Shown: positions 1-11,583, counted from the stretch's first letter. The stretch: 64,000 bases of DNA from Chromobacterium paludis (GCF_008275125.1 NZ_CP043473.1:3472001-3536000), one strand, 5' to 3'. Numbers and translations are program-made. Notes: generated by a model from the letters alone, not told the origin.

Positions 1-158
1 GGTGTAGCTGACGCCCGGATAGGCCTCGACATGCTTGGACATCACATGGGCGAAGATCAGCTGATACATCAGCGCGGTCAGCACCGGCGCGGCCACGGTC
101 TGGAAGGACACCTTCCAGAAGCGCACCAGCTCCTTCTTGAACAGGGTCAGGAAGCCCG

Positions 159-162
<4 letters not shown>
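1..162 (-). CDS. ABC-2 type transporter permease (partial, N-terminus only)
   Basis: Only the first 54 codons lie in the window; the gene continues past position 1. The start reads MTGFLTLFKKELVRFWKVSF, a typical ABC-2 permease N-terminus: a short amphipathic cytoplasmic segment followed by the beginning of the first membrane helix (TVAAPVLTALMYQLIFAHVM). Its ATG overlaps the TGA of the ATPase gene by four bases, so the two are translationally coupled and form one exporter in the inner membrane. The substrate cannot be told from this fragment. Confidence 0.8.
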
Positions 163-1061
<899 letters not shown>

Positions 1062-1151
1062 GAAAACCATGATGCCGCCAGTGCCTTGCCGAGGAGGTCG
1101 GGATGCGCTAGTGGCTTGAGAAAAAAGCGCAATTATAGCGCCGCCGCGCGC

Positions 1152-1793
1152 TCAAGTGGTAAGTTGTTCCATGACTTCCGGCTTGAAAATGCCGCGGTAC
1201 AGGTATTGCAACAGGCGGCTGGCCGCCAGCGTGGCGTCCGGCCCCGGCCGCTCGATCACCAGCTTGTGCATCAGGCCGTCGTGCAGGGCCTGCAGCACCG
1301 TCGCGGCTTCGTCCGGCGCCACGCAGTCATAGGCCTGCCCCTTGTCCTTGGCCGCCTGCACCACCTGGCTCAGCAGGCCGCGCGCCTCGTGCATGTGCGC
1401 CACGCACTCCTCGTGTATCGGCTCCAGTTCGCCCACGTGCTCGCTGCGCAGAAACACGATCAGCAGAATGCGCCTTACCTGCGGATTGCGCTCTATCAGC
1501 TCCAGCAGGCGATGGCTGTGTTCCCACAAGGCGCGCGCCGGATCGCTGCCGGACATGCTCAACAGCTGATCGCGCATATCGTCGAACGAGGGCGACACCC
1601 GGTCCAGCATCGCCTGGTAAAGGTCCAGCTTGTTCTGGAAATGCCAATACACCGCGCCGCGGGTCAGGCCGGCGGCGGCGGCGATATCGGCCAGCGTGGT
1701 GCGCGACACGCCCTGCTCGCTGAACAGCCGCTCCGCGGCGTCCAGCAATTGCTGGCGTGTCTGCTCCGCCTCTTCGCGTGTCTTTCGTGCCAT
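1152..1793 (-). CDS. TetR/AcrR-family repressor of the RND efflux operon
   Basis: A 213-residue regulator. An N-terminal TetR helix-turn-helix (about residues 33-52, TLADIAAAAGLTRGAVYWHF) is very close to AcrR, MexR-type TtgR and similar efflux repressors. The remaining C-terminal domain is the variable ligand-binding and dimerisation part. The gene is transcribed away from the efflux operon, and the shared intergenic gap holds an AcrR-like palindrome (1891-1920). By analogy with AcrR/TtgR, drug binding would release the repressor and derepress the pump. Local repression is inferred from position and operator; the family assignment is directly visible. Confidence 0.9.
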   Translation of the reverse strand: MARKTREEAEQTRQQLLDAAERLFSEQGVSRTTLADIAAAAGLTRGAVYWHFQNKLDLYQAMLDRVSPSFDDMRDQLLSMSGSDPARALWEHSHRLLELIERNPQVRRILLIVFLRSEHVGELEPIHEECVAHMHEARGLLSQVVQAAKDKGQAYDCVAPDEAATVLQALHDGLMHKLVIERPGPDATLAASRLLQYLYRGIFKPEVMEQLTT

Positions 1794-1890
1794 ATCTGGA
1801 TACTTTGCTAGAACTAGAACTGATTAAAGAATTTTAATACCCGTGGCGTGTCGATATCGCAAGACTTTTACATATCAGGACACTTCTTCA

Positions 1891-1920
1891 TTTTACATAC
1901 AGACGTGCATGTATGTAAAA
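1891..1920. promoter_or_regulatory. AcrR/TtgR-type operator (11-bp perfect inverted repeat)
   Basis: Perfect arms TTTTACATACA (1891-1901) and TGTATGTAAAA (1910-1920) surround the 8-bp centre GACGTGCA. The inner 24 bp (1894-1917) have the same TACATACA...TGTATGTA outline as the E. coli AcrR operator as I recall it. It lies 97 bp before the repressor start and 94 bp before the adaptor start, so it can control both directions. Confidence 0.85.
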
Positions 1921-2014
1921 TGGCGATTCACCGGATAAGAATGCCGCCCTCTTGTCCCCAAATTTGCTGCAAATCACAACTAGCCTGTTTCAAGACTTGA
2001 TCAAGGATTCGACC

Positions 2015-3202
2015 ATGCAAGGAAAGACCCACTTCCCGCGCGCCGCGCGCGGCTTGTTGCTGGGGGCGCTGGCCGCCAGCCTGGCCGCCTGCGGCCAAAA
2101 ACCGAATGCCCAGACCGGCGCCGCCATGCCGCCGGTGCCGGTGGCGGTGCTGAAAGTGGAACCGGCCAATGTGCCGGTTTCGTATGAGTTCGTCGGCCAG
2201 GCGGCCGGCTCGCGCGAAGTCGAGGTGCGCGCCCGCGTCGGCGGCATCCTGCAGAAGCGCGCCTACACCGAAGGCAAGCCGGTGAAGGCCGGCGACCTCT
2301 TGTTCCAGATCGACCCCGAGCCGTTCAAGGCGGCGCTGGACCAGGCCCGCGCCAATCTGCAGGTGCAGCAGGCGCAGCTGTCGCGCACCAAGCAGGACTA
2401 CGACCGCATCCTGCCGCTGTTCAAGGAAAACGCCGTCAGCCAGAAGGACCGCGACGACGCCCAGGCCGCCTTCGACGCGGCCAAAGCCTCCGTCGCCGCC
2501 GCCAAGGCCCAGGTGGAGCAGGCCCAGATCAATCTGGGCTATACCCGCGTCACCGCGCCGATCTCCGGCATCACCAGCCAGGAGGCGCGCTCCGAGGGCA
2601 GCCTGGTAGCCACCACGGCCGACGCCAGCCTGCTGACCAAGATCTCGCAGCTGGACCCGATCTACGTCAACTTCAGCATGTCCGACAGCGACATGCTGAA
2701 CCTGCGCAAGATGCAGCACGCCGGCAAGCTGAAACTGGCCAACGGCGGCGGCTTCGAGGTGCAGCTGAAGCTGCCGGACGGCAGCCTGTACGGCAAGACC
2801 GGCCACCTGAACTTCACCGACAGCCTGGTGGACACCACCACCGGCACCATCCGCTCGCGCGCCAGTTTCGCCAATCCGCAAGGCGGCATCCTGCCAGGCC
2901 AGTTCGTGCGCGTGCAGCTGAACGGCGCGGTGCGCACCGCCGCCATCACCGTGCCGCAACGCGCGGTGCTGACCACGCAGCAGGGCAAGATGGTGTGGGT
3001 GGTGGGCGCCGACGGCAAGGTCGCGCCGCGCCCCATCGTCACCTCGCAGGAGGTAGGCCTCAGCGTGCTGGTGGAGCAGGGTCTGAAGGCCGGCGACCAG
3101 GTCGTCGTCGACAATATTATCAAGCTGCGTCCGGGCGCCGCCGTCAAGCCGCATCCGTACCAGGCCGACGCCAGCGCGCCCGCTGTCGCGGCCAAGCCGT
3201 AA
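2015..3202 (+). CDS. RND efflux periplasmic adaptor (membrane fusion lipoprotein, AcrA/MexA family)
   Basis: This 395-residue adaptor links the inner-membrane RND pump to the outer-membrane channel. The start at 2015 is preferred over the in-frame ATG at 1952 because AAGGA lies upstream and the protein then begins with a lipoprotein signal ending in LAAC (Cys26 lipidated). A split biotinyl/lipoyl motif (EVRARVGGILQKRAYTEG, later VTAPISGITS) flanks an alpha-helical hairpin rich in Ala, Gln and Lys (about residues 100-165). Beta-barrel and membrane-proximal domains follow. It is the first gene of a three-gene operon, 20 bp before the pump gene, under the operator at 1891-1920. Confidence 0.95.
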   Translation: MQGKTHFPRAARGLLLGALAASLAACGQKPNAQTGAAMPPVPVAVLKVEPANVPVSYEFVGQAAGSREVEVRARVGGILQKRAYTEGKPVKAGDLLFQIDPEPFKAALDQARANLQVQQAQLSRTKQDYDRILPLFKENAVSQKDRDDAQAAFDAAKASVAAAKAQVEQAQINLGYTRVTAPISGITSQEARSEGSLVATTADASLLTKISQLDPIYVNFSMSDSDMLNLRKMQHAGKLKLANGGGFEVQLKLPDGSLYGKTGHLNFTDSLVDTTTGTIRSRASFANPQGGILPGQFVRVQLNGAVRTAAITVPQRAVLTTQQGKMVWVVGADGKVAPRPIVTSQEVGLSVLVEQGLKAGDQVVVDNIIKLRPGAAVKPHPYQADASAPAVAAKP

Positions 3203-3222
3203 TCGCAAGGGGAACCTGACAC

Positions 3223-6200
3223 ATGTTTTCCGCTTTCTTCATCCGGCGGCCCATCTTCGCCAGCGTGATCTCCATCGTGATCATGCTGGCGGGCCTGGCC
3301 GCCATCAAGGCGCTGCCCATCCAGCAGTACCCTGAAATCGTGCCGCCGGTGGTCAACGTCACCGCCAGCTATCCGGGCGCTTCCGCCGAAGTGATCGCCA
3401 ACACCGTGGCCGCGCCGCTGGAGCAGGCCATCAACGGCGTGGACGACATGCTCTACGTGCAGTCCAGCAGCGCCAGCAACGGCACGCTGTCGCTGACCGT
3501 GTCGTTCAAGATCGGCACCAATCCCGACCAAGCCACCATCAACGTCAACAACCGCGTGCAATCGGTGCTGTCTCAGCTGCCGGAAGAAGTGCGGCGCCAG
3601 GGCGTGAACGTGCGCAAGAAATCCGCCACCATCTTGCAGGTGGTGTCGCTGTTCTCGCCCGACAACAGCCACGACACGCTGTTCATCAGCAACTACGCGC
3701 TGTTGAACGTGGTGGACGAGCTGAAGCGGGTGCCGGGCGTGGGCGACGTGGTCAACTTCGCCGGCCAGGACTACTCGATGCGGATCTGGCTGCGCCCGGA
3801 CAAACTGGCCCAGCTCAAGCTGACGCCCAGCGACGTGGCCGCCGCCATCCGCGAGCAGAACTCGCAGTTCGCCGCCGGCAAGCTGGGCGCGCAGCCCACC
3901 CAGGAGAAGCTGGAGTTCACCTACACGGTGACCACCCAGGGCCGCCTGTCCGAACCGGAAGAGTTTGAAAACATCATCCTCCGCGCCAATCCGGACGGCT
4001 CCTCGGTCAAACTGAAGGACGTGGCCCGCGTGGAGCTGGGCGCGCTGTCCTATGACTTCCACGGCAAGCACAACGGCAAGGCCACCATCCCGATCGGCAT
4101 CTTCCTGGCGCCGGGCGCCAACCAGCTGGCCACGGCGCAGGCGGTGGAAAGCGAGATGCAGCGCCTGTCCAAGAGCTTCCCGACCGGTCTGTCCTACGGC
4201 ATCCCCTACGACACCACCAAGTTTGTGGAAGTGTCGATCGAGGAGGTGTACAAGACCCTGGCCGAAGCCATGGTGCTGGTCTTCCTGGTAGTGTTCCTGT
4301 TCCTGCAAAACTGGCGCGCCACGCTGATTCCCTGCCTGGCGGTGCCGGTGTCCATCGTCGGCGCGTTTGCCGGCATGTACGCCTTCGGCTTCACCATCAA
4401 CACGCTGACGCTGTTCGGCCTGGTGCTGGCCATCGGCATCGTGGTGGACGACGCCATCGTGGTGCTGGAAAACGTCGAGCGCCTGATGACGCAGGAAGGG
4501 CTGCCGCCGCGCGAAGCCAGCCTGAAAGCGATGAAGGAAGTGTCCGGCGCGCTGGTGGCCATCGTGCTGGTGCTGTGCTCGGTGTTCATCCCGGTGGCTT
4601 TCCTGGGCGGCATCGCCGGCCAGATGTACAAGCAGTTCGCCATGACCATCGCCGTGTCGGTGGTGATCTCCGGCATCGTGGCGCTGACGCTGACGCCGGC
4701 GCTGTGCGCGCTGATCCTGAAGGCGGAACACCAGCACCCCAACCGCTTCTTCACCTGGTTCAACAACTGGTTCGACCGCCTGACCAGCCGCTACACCGGC
4801 GGCGTGGCCTTCATCAACAAGCGCGCCGTGCTGGCGGTGCTGCTGTTCGGCGGCCTGATCGCGGCCTCCGCCGGCCTGTTCCGCATCATCCCGTCCAGCC
4901 TGGCGCCGGACGAGGACCAGGGCTATATCCTGGCCGCGGCCTTCTTGCCGGACGGCGCCTCGCTGACCCGCACCGCCGCCACCATGGACAAGCTGGACGC
5001 CATGATGGCCAAGAACCCGGCGGTGCAGGACCGCATGACCTTCGCCGGCTTCGACATCCTCACCGGCGGCAACAAGTCCAACGCCGGCGTGTCCTTCATC
5101 GTGCTCAAGCCGTGGGATGAGCGCAAAGGCCCGCAGCTGTCGGCGCAGGCCGTGGTGAAAGACGTGTTCGCCAAGGGCATGATGGGCATCGACGACGGCA
5201 TCGTGCTGGCTTTCAACCCGCCGCCGATCTCCGGCATGTCCAACACCGGCGGCTTTGAAGCCTATGTGCAGGACCGCGCCGGCCGCACCCCGGCCGAGCT
5301 GGGCGAAATCACCAAGAAACTGGTGGCCGCCGCGGCCAAGCGCCCGGAGCTGAAGGGGGTGCAAACCACCTTCTCCGCCAGCGTGCCGCAGGTCTTCGTC
5401 AAGCTGGACCGCGCCAAGGCCAAGGCCCTGGGCGTGCCGGTGAACAGCGTGTTCGACACCATGCAGAGCACCTTTGGCGCGCTGTACGTCAACGACTTCA
5501 ACAAGTTCGGCCGCACCTTCCGCGTGCAGCTGCAGTCCGAGGCGCCGTTCCGCACCAAGGTGGACGACCTGCGCAACGTCTACGTGCGTTCGCAAACCGG
5601 CCAGATGATCCCGCTGACCGCGCTGGTCACCATCCAGCAAACCACTGGCCCGGAAACCCTGGACCGCTTCAATGTGTTCCCGGCGGCCAAGGTGGTGGGC
5701 GGCCCGGCGCCGGGCTATAGCTCCGGCCAGGCGCTGACCGCGCTGGAAGACGTGGCCAAGGAAACCCTGCCCGACGGCTATAGCCTGGCCTGGACCGGCT
5801 CCGCCTTCCAGGAGAAATCCACCAGCGGTTCGTCCGCCCTGGTGTTCGGCTTCGGCATGATCATGGTGTTCCTGATCCTGGCGGCGCAGTACGAGCGCTG
5901 GAGCCTGCCAATCTCCGTGCTGATGGCGGTGCCGTTTGCCGTGTTCGGCGCGCTGATGGCCAACTGGCTGCGCGGCCTGGCCAACGACGTCTACTTCCAG
6001 GTGGCGCTGGTGACGCTGATCGGCCTGTCGGCCAAGAACGCCATCCTGATCGTGGAGTTCGCGGTGCAGAAAATGGAAGAAGGCCTCAGCGCGATGGACG
6101 CGGCGATGGAGGCGGCCCGCCTGCGCTTCCGCCCCATCGTGATGACGTCTCTCGCCTTCGTGCTGGGCTGCGTGCCGCTGGCCATTTCCAGCGGCGCCGG

Positions 6201-6366
6201 CTCCGCCAGCCGGCACTCCATCGGCACCGGCGTGATAGGCGGCATGCTGTCCGCCACCTTCCTCGCCACCTTCTTCATCCCGCTGTTCTTCATCCTGATC
6301 ATGAAGCTCGGCAAACAAAACAAGCCTCAGGCCAAGGCCGAGGCAGGAGGACACGCAGATGCTTAA
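3223..6366 (+). CDS. RND multidrug efflux pump, inner-membrane transporter (AcrB/MexB, HAE1 family)
   Basis: 1047 residues, the normal length for this family. It is a proton-driven trimeric drug exporter. It opens with the hallmark [13 protein letters not shown]. The proton-relay aspartates of TM4 are visible in [13 protein letters not shown] (Asp409, Asp410), and the matching lysine in [11 protein letters not shown] is Lys938. Two large periplasmic loops and twelve membrane helices follow the expected duplicated layout. Its last codons overlap the start of the channel gene by eight bases, so the two are translationally coupled. The substrate range cannot be read from the sequence. Confidence 0.97.
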   Translation: MFSAFFIRRPIFASVISIVIMLAGLAAIKALPIQQYPEIVPPVVNVTASYPGASAEVIANTVAAPLEQAINGVDDMLYVQSSSASNGTLSLTVSFKIGTNPDQATINVNNRVQSVLSQLPEEVRRQGVNVRKKSATILQVVSLFSPDNSHDTLFISNYALLNVVDELKRVPGVGDVVNFAGQDYSMRIWLRPDKLAQLKLTPSDVAAAIREQNSQFAAGKLGAQPTQEKLEFTYTVTTQGRLSEPEEFENIILRANPDGSSVKLKDVARVELGALSYDFHGKHNGKATIPIGIFLAPGANQLATAQAVESEMQRLSKSFPTGLSYGIPYDTTKFVEVSIEEVYKTLAEAMVLVFLVVFLFLQNWRATLIPCLAVPVSIVGAFAGMYAFGFTINTLTLFGLVLAIGIVVDDAIVVLENVERLMTQEGLPPREASLKAMKEVSGALVAIVLVLCSVFIPVAFLGGIAGQMYKQFAMTIAVSVVISGIVALTLTPALCALILKAEHQHPNRFFTWFNNWFDRLTSRYTGGVAFINKRAVLAVLLFGGLIAASAGLFRIIPSSLAPDEDQGYILAAAFLPDGASLTRTAATMDKLDAMMAKNPAVQDRMTFAGFDILTGGNKSNAGVSFIVLKPWDERKGPQLSAQAVVKDVFAKGMMGIDDGIVLAFNPPPISGMSNTGGFEAYVQDRAGRTPAELGEITKKLVAAAAKRPELKGVQTTFSASVPQVFVKLDRAKAKALGVPVNSVFDTMQSTFGALYVNDFNKFGRTFRVQLQSEAPFRTKVDDLRNVYVRSQTGQMIPLTALVTIQQTTGPETLDRFNVFPAAKVVGGPAPGYSSGQALTALEDVAKETLPDGYSLAWTGSAFQEKSTSGSSALVFGFGMIMVFLILAAQYERWSLPISVLMAVPFAVFGALMANWLRGLANDVYFQVALVTLIGLSAKNAILIVEFAVQKMEEGLSAMDAAMEAARLRFRPIVMTSLAFVLGCVPLAISSGAGSASRHSIGTGVIGGMLSATFLATFFIPLFFILIMKLGKQNKPQAKAEAGGHADA

Positions 6367-7759
6367 GCGCGCCCTGATCCCCATGTCCATCGCGCTGGCG
6401 CTGTCCGCTTGCGCGGTGGGCCCCGATTACAGCCGGCCCAAGGTAGAACTGCCGGCCGCCCAGGCCGGCGCCCAAACACCGACGGTGGACGCTGACTGGT
6501 GGAAACGCTTCGACGACCCGGTGCTGAACCAGCTGATAGACGAAGCGGTCAAGAACAACTTCGACCTGCAAGCCGCCGCCGCTCGCGTAGAACAGGCCGC
6601 CGCCCAGGCCGGCATCGCCCGCGCGGCGCTGCTGCCCCAGCTTAACGCCAACGCCGGCTACCAAAGCGGCCGCAGCTCCAGCCAGCTGGTCAGCCCCGGC
6701 ACGCCCCTGGTCAACGACGTGCGCGCCGCCAATCTGACGGCGGCGTGGGAACTGGACCTGTGGGGCAAGCTGCGCCGCGGCAACGAAGCGGCGCGCGCCA
6801 GCTACCAGGCCAGCCGCTACGACCGCGACGCCGCCCAGCTGGCGCTGGCCGCCCAAGTGGCGCAAACCTATTTCCAGCTGCGCGCGCTGGACGCGCAACT
6901 GGACATTGCCAAGCGCACCTTGCGCAGCCGCGAGGAATCGCTGGCGCTGCGGCAGAAACGCTTCAACGGCGGCGTTACCTCGGAGCTGGACCTGCGCCAA
7001 GCCGAAGCCGAGGCCGCCAGCGCCCGCGCCACCGTGCCGCAGATCACGCGTTCGCTGGAGCAAACCGAAACCGCGCTGGGCGTGCTGCTGGGCCATAGCC
7101 CCAAGCAGCTGGCCGAAGGCAAGCTCCGCCGCGGCAAGGACATCAACAGCCTGGTGACGCCGCCGGACGTGCCGGCCGGCCTGCCGTCCCGCCTGCTGGA
7201 GCGCCGCCCCGACGTGGCCTCCAGCGAGCAGCAGCTGATCGCCGCCAACGCCCGCATCGGCGTGGCCAAGGCGGCTTACTTCCCCAGCATCAGCCTGACC
7301 GGCGCCCTGGGCTCGCAAAGCCCCTCGCTGGACAGCCTGTTCACCAGCGCCACGCGCACCTGGAGCTTCGCCGGCAACGCCGCCGCGCCCATCTTCAACT
7401 TCGGCGCCACCGGCTACAACGTGGACGCCGCCAGCGCCGGCCAGAAACAGGCGCTGGCGCAGTACCAGAAGACGGTGCAGGCCGCGTTCAAGGATGCGCT
7501 GGACGCGCTCGCCGCCAACAGCACGGCGCGCGACATCGTCGCCGCGCAAACCACCCAGCTCACCGCGCTGAACCGCACGCTGAAGCTGGCCGGCCTGCGC
7601 TACGACAACGGCTACGCCAGCTACCTGGACGTGCTGGACGCGCAGCGCAACAGCTTCCAGGCCGAACTGAACCTGGTGAGCGCCAAGCTGGACCGGCTCA
7701 ACACCACCATCGGCGTGTACAAGGCGCTGGGCGGGGGGTGGGAGGCGGGCAAGCCGTAA
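6359..7759 (+). CDS. Outer-membrane efflux channel lipoprotein (OprM/NodT family)
   Basis: 466 residues with a lipoprotein signal whose lipobox is LSAC (Cys18), followed directly by VGPDYSRP, the usual start of mature OprM/CusC-like proteins. Two OEP repeats with long helices (for example [18 protein letters not shown] and [13 protein letters not shown]) form the trimeric TolC-like tunnel. It completes a self-contained tripartite pump with the two preceding genes and is followed by a strong hairpin terminator at 7796. A ribosome site (GGCAGGAGG) lies inside the end of the pump gene. Confidence 0.96.
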   Translation: MLKRALIPMSIALALSACAVGPDYSRPKVELPAAQAGAQTPTVDADWWKRFDDPVLNQLIDEAVKNNFDLQAAAARVEQAAAQAGIARAALLPQLNANAGYQSGRSSSQLVSPGTPLVNDVRAANLTAAWELDLWGKLRRGNEAARASYQASRYDRDAAQLALAAQVAQTYFQLRALDAQLDIAKRTLRSREESLALRQKRFNGGVTSELDLRQAEAEAASARATVPQITRSLEQTETALGVLLGHSPKQLAEGKLRRGKDINSLVTPPDVPAGLPSRLLERRPDVASSEQQLIAANARIGVAKAAYFPSISLTGALGSQSPSLDSLFTSATRTWSFAGNAAAPIFNFGATGYNVDAASAGQKQALAQYQKTVQAAFKDALDALAANSTARDIVAAQTTQLTALNRTLKLAGLRYDNGYASYLDVLDAQRNSFQAELNLVSAKLDRLNTTIGVYKALGGGWEAGKP

Positions 7760-7795
7760 CTCCGCCACGCCCTGGCATGCGCTCCGCAATAAAAT

Positions 7796-7820
7796 AGCCC
7801 CGCCATCGCGGGGCTTTTCT
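7796..7820 (+). terminator. Rho-independent terminator after the efflux operon (probably bidirectional)
   Basis: Stem AGCCCCGC / GCGGGGCT with the 4-base loop CATC, followed by TTTTCT on the plus strand. The opposite strand gives ATTTTATT after the hairpin, so it can also stop transcription coming out of the tail island. Confidence 0.85.
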
Positions 7821-7845
7821 ATCGGGCGGTCCAGAACGACATCGG

Positions 7846-8415
7846 CTACTCCCAGGTTATGGCCTGGACCGCCTGCGCGGTAGGAGCGGCCAGCATCTGC
7901 GCCATCAGCGATGCGTATTTTTGCTGCTGCTTGGTGCGGAACGCTACCCAATCCTGATTCACCCGCATAACCTGCTCGGCAGTGTGGGGCAAGAACGCCC
8001 AGTCGCCCTTCCCATCCGCGCACCACAGCGGCGTGGTCCAATTGACCGGCTGTCCCCGCGCCGCGGACAGCGCGGACAACAGATTGTTTTGATCCGTCAG
8101 CCGGCTGCCGTAGACGCATGGCTGCGGCCCCAAGGCCATAGACGGGAAGCTGGCGGTAATGGCCGATTCGCATGCCGCCTGCAGCCGTTGGCACTGGATT
8201 CGCTGCGCCAGCCGCAACTGCTCCGCCTCCGAGGGCGGAACCGGCGCAAGCAACGTGCCGTCCACAACCGTCCAGCCCGGTTGGCTCAGGCATGTTTGCC
8301 ATTGTTCATCGGTAATAGAGATAACTTTCTCTCCATCTTTCGGCGGGGAATCGATAGAATCATAAAATGCTGTAATTTCCCCATTCTCATTAAATGCTGC
8401 GATTTTCTGTCCCAT
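7846..8415 (-). CDS. Phage tail fibre assembly protein
   Basis: A 189-residue protein of the tail fibre assembly chaperone type; it would help fold the fibre encoded just upstream (now interrupted by an IS). The start MGQKIAAFNENGEITAFYDS is chosen because GAGGT lies eight bases ahead; the longer reading frame up to 8493 has no such site. The N-terminus (AFNENGEITAFYDS...) and the central EQLRLAQRIQCQRLQAACESAI segment resemble DUF4376-like fibre assembly proteins. It is the last gene of the island, ending 26 bp from the efflux terminator. Confidence 0.75.
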   Translation of the reverse strand: MGQKIAAFNENGEITAFYDSIDSPPKDGEKVISITDEQWQTCLSQPGWTVVDGTLLAPVPPSEAEQLRLAQRIQCQRLQAACESAITASFPSMALGPQPCVYGSRLTDQNNLLSALSAARGQPVNWTTPLWCADGKGDWAFLPHTAEQVMRVNQDWVAFRTKQQQKYASLMAQMLAAPTAQAVQAITWE

Positions 8416-8471
8416 TCTATACCTCAAATAATTAAGCTGAAATAACAAGTCCCTGGTTACCCTATAAAACA

Positions 8472-9712
8472 TCAATAACCAATTGCAATCCAAGTTACTG
8501 GTGCACTCTGTGCCGCCACAGCTCCACTCGTAATACGATATTGGGTATTACTAACGACAAACACATTAAAGAATTCCGAGTTATTTGTATCCAGATACGA
8601 ACTCGCAGTCATGGAAAAGACGCCATTTGGAAAGGCTATGGCAAAATTGCCTGTATATGAAGCTGCGCCGGCGATACCAGGCGTCTTGCCCCACTGCAGC
8701 AACATGCCATTTGGCAAATACTGATAGCCCGTCGGCACCAATGAACTAGCAAATTGCCCATATGCGACAGCGTGGGCAGCCGAAGTCGCATTTGCCACGT
8801 TAAAAGTCTTCGAGCCATTTCCATTTATGGATACGGCGTCGGTAATACCATAACCCGCCAGAGTAGACGATTTGGCCGCAAACTTATCCTCCAGCGCACC
8901 ATAGAGAGGAGACCATATTTGGCCTCCTCGGCCCACCTGAAAAACTTTGCTGCTATCAATATACATACCCAACGCGCTACTGCCAGAAATCCCGGAACCA
9001 TCGGCAAACAGACCCGTATCACCATCGGTCTCGAAGGCAAATCCGGTTCTGGATTCATCTCCATTCGGCAGCCCCTTGCTAGCACGGAAAGCGCTGGCCC
9101 AAGAACGGTTATTGGCATCCTTGCTAGTGGCATCCGTGATGCCATAGCCAGCCAACGTAGTCGCTTTGTCTGCCTTTAGTTCCGGTCGAAAATTCCCACC
9201 ATGCCAAACTTCCTGCCATTCCCCCCGATTTCCATCGATATTCCGACGAAAAAACAGTTGATCTTTACGATAAGGGATAGCCAGCTGCGTCCAGCGCGCT
9301 ACTCGCCCCATGGACAAAACCGTATGATTAGGTATGCTGGTTGGGGCTCCATCCACTACGGGATCATATTCATACACACCGGGAACAGTATATGTATTCA
9401 GACTATTTGAGCCAGAAAATACAGACCCAGCCGCATCGGTAATTCCATATCCTGTCAGCGTCGTCGCCTTGTCAGACTTCGTTGCTAGCTTATTGGTAAC
9501 CGTCGCCGCAAAATTTCCATCACTACCCAAAGCATCCGCCAACTCCTTCAACGTGTTCAAGGCGCCTGGCGCCCCTGCCACCAAGCCATCTATAGCGGCT
9601 TTCAAATCCGATTTTGTTGCCCCATCGTTAATACCGTAACCCGCTAAAGTACTAGCTTTATCAGCTTTAGACTCAGGCAAAAAGTTACCATTGTGCCAAA
9701 CCTCTCTCCACC
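8472..9712 (-). pseudogene. Tail fibre protein, C-terminal fragment (gene interrupted by ISAs1-family element)
   Basis: This is the 3' part of a fibre gene whose 5' part lies at 10911-11583. It carries several Phage_fiber_2-type repeats (KADKATTLAGYGI and variants) and ends in a receptor-binding tip resembling the gp53-like C-terminal domain (PNGMLLQWGKTPG...FPNGVFSM...TWIAIGY). Removing the IS and one copy of the 9-bp target duplication leaves 1905 bp in one frame, a 634-residue fibre. The fragment contains internal ATGs (9680) but lacks the N-terminal baseplate anchor, so any product should not join the tail. Confidence 0.85.
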
Positions 9713-10910
9713 CAGGGCAATCGCACCTTCACGTCATAAAGGCGACATGCCCAGCAACTCAGCCAAGGCCTCATCATCCCAGCCGGCACGCTTGCGTCGC
9801 ACCCGCATGCTTTTCTTGGCCTGATACGGCGAACTACGCAGCAGGTTGAGCGCGAATTTCAGCAGCAGCGCAAAATTCTGCGGTCCATGATCTTCGCGCA
9901 ATGGGCAGTTATCTTCCCGAAAAATCACATCCAGACACCAATGCAGGCCGTTTTCGATCGCCCAATGACGGCGCACCGCCTGCGCCAGCTCTTCCGCGCT
10001 CAACGCGCGCGACGACAAATAATAGCGCTGCTCCAGCGCCGATTGTCCGCGACCATCCAGCCGCACCGAATCCACGCGACCCACTGTTTGGCAGCCGGGC
10101 CAGGCCTGAGCGTCGACAATGCCGTCCGCCCGGGCTGTCACCACATGTTGCAACACCGTGCGGCCATGCCCTTTTTGCGCGCTGGCCACTCGCTCGGTGG
10201 GATGGTCATGCAGCGCGCACGCTACGGCCTGACGTAGCTTGGGCTGGTTCTCCTTCACCGCCAGCAAATAGTCCGCTTTACGCGCCACGATGGTCTTGGC
10301 AACCTCTTTCTGGCAGCCCATCGCATCCAGGCTGACCAGACAGCCCTCCACATCCAGTGCGGCCAGCAACGCCGGAATCGCAGTGATTTCATTGCTTTTG
10401 TCGGCGACTTTCTCCTGCCCCAGCGCCAAGCCCAGTTCGGTGGCGAAGGCGCTGACCATGTGCACCGGGCTGTGCGCGCCGCGAGCGGTGCCGCGCAGGC
10501 ATTTGCCATCGATGGCGATCTGCTGGAACGAGCCCAGCAGTCCTTGCGTCCAGCTGCGGAAGGCGTTCTCGAACTGCTTGGGATCCAGCAGTCGGAACAC
10601 GCGGTTGACGGTATCGTGAGAAGGAATGCCATTCTTCAACGGCAGGAAGCGCCGCAGCCAAGCTTCCTTAACCTCAGCCCACTCGACCGCCTCCACAAAG
10701 CTCTCCGCCCCCGCGAAGATGGCGCACACGGCAATCACCAGAATTTCGTCCAGCGGATGGGCGATGTAGCGCCCGGTCCTCGGCTCGGGCACCTCGGCCA
10801 AATGTTCCATCAACGTTCCCATCCCGCACCGGTAAAACCTGGGAGTTCACCTCAAGTCTGGGTGGGTTGGCAAGTCTGTTTGCTTATGACAAGAAGGTGC
10901 GATTGCCCTG
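9713..10910 (-). mobile_element. ISAs1-family insertion sequence, complete, with target duplication
   Basis: The ends are perfect 18-bp inverted repeats, CAGGGCAATCGCACCTTC at 9713-9730 and its complement at 10893-10910. They are flanked by the direct repeat CTCTCCACC (9704-9712 and 10911-10919). The next base lets the duplication be read as 10 bp. Identical ends and duplication suggest a recent, intact insertion. The element carries one transposase gene and lies in the same orientation as the fibre gene it splits. Confidence 0.92.
9734..10822 (-). CDS. ISAs1-family transposase (DDE type)
   Basis: A 362-residue transposase matching the ISAs1/H-repeat (YhhI) family: EHLAEVPEPR at the N-terminus, HPLDEILVIAVCAIFAGAES, and GIPSHDTVNRVFRLLDPKQF. 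Candidate catalytic residues are the Asp of AIDGKCLRG, the Asp of VSLDAMGCQ, and the Glu of HWAIENGLHW. Length and motifs are complete with no frameshift, so the enzyme is probably active. It starts 88 bp inside the right end of the element and stops 21 bp from the left end, as is normal. Confidence 0.93.
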   Translation of the reverse strand: MGTLMEHLAEVPEPRTGRYIAHPLDEILVIAVCAIFAGAESFVEAVEWAEVKEAWLRRFLPLKNGIPSHDTVNRVFRLLDPKQFENAFRSWTQGLLGSFQQIAIDGKCLRGTARGAHSPVHMVSAFATELGLALGQEKVADKSNEITAIPALLAALDVEGCLVSLDAMGCQKEVAKTIVARKADYLLAVKENQPKLRQAVACALHDHPTERVASAQKGHGRTVLQHVVTARADGIVDAQAWPGCQTVGRVDSVRLDGRGQSALEQRYYLSSRALSAEELAQAVRRHWAIENGLHWCLDVIFREDNCPLREDHGPQNFALLLKFALNLLRSSPYQAKKSMRVRRKRAGWDDEALAELLGMSPL

Positions 10911-11583
10911 CTCTCCACCCACCCGTTTTCCCATCTATATTCCGTCTAAAGAATAACTGATCCTGACTATAAGGCATTGCCAACTGAGTCCAGCGAGAGG
11001 CCCGCCCCATGGATAGAACTGTATGATTGGGGATATTGGTCGGAGCCCCCTCTCCTGCAGGATCATATTCATAGATGCCAGGCGGCATATAAGCATTCAT
11101 ACTCATGGGCCCTACGAAAGCAGATCCAGCCGCATCGGCAATACCATACCCCGCCAAGGTGGTCGGCTTGCCGGATGCGATCTTGCTCCAATCCAGCCCC
11201 GGCACGTCGCCGGGCTGGATGGCGCGGGCCGCGGTGACGCGGCCTTTGGAATCCACCGTCACCTGGCCGTAGCTGCCGGCTGCCACGCCGCTGTCTTTCA
11301 GCGTCATCTGCGCGCTGATGTCGCCGCTGGCGTCGAACATCACATTCCAGCTGCCGTCGCCGCTCATGGCGATATTGCGCGGCGTACTCAGCTTGGCGGC
11401 ATTGCCGGCCACCTGTTTGCCGCTGGCGAGCTGATTGATCTGGTCTTTCAGATAGACGGTGCGGTTAGCCAGCTGCTTGCCTTGCAAATTGTCGATGCCG
11501 TCCGGGCCGGCCAGCACCGGGTCGGTGGTCTCCAGCTGGTAAATGCCAGCTTCCCAATTGTTGGTTTCCTTCAAAAAAGCCAT
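10911..11583 (-). pseudogene. Tail fibre protein, N-terminal fragment (baseplate-anchor part)
   Basis: The 5' part of the IS-split fibre gene, starting MAFLKETNNWEAGIYQLETT. The first 150 residues are nearly the same as those of the intact fibre at 13321-15675 (shared stretches include SGVAAGSYGQVTVDSKGRV). The DNA at about 11150-11345 matches 15251-15435 closely. This shared part is presumably the domain that attaches to the baseplate. Translation runs a few codons into the IS and then stops within it (frame closes at 10852). The protein as encoded has the anchor but no receptor-binding tip. Confidence 0.85.

Noticed and set aside
2662..6390. A 1242-codon open frame antisense to the RND pump gene.
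   Set aside because: It is the GC-rich shadow of a well recognised gene, with Arg/His/Gln-rich text and no domain similarity.
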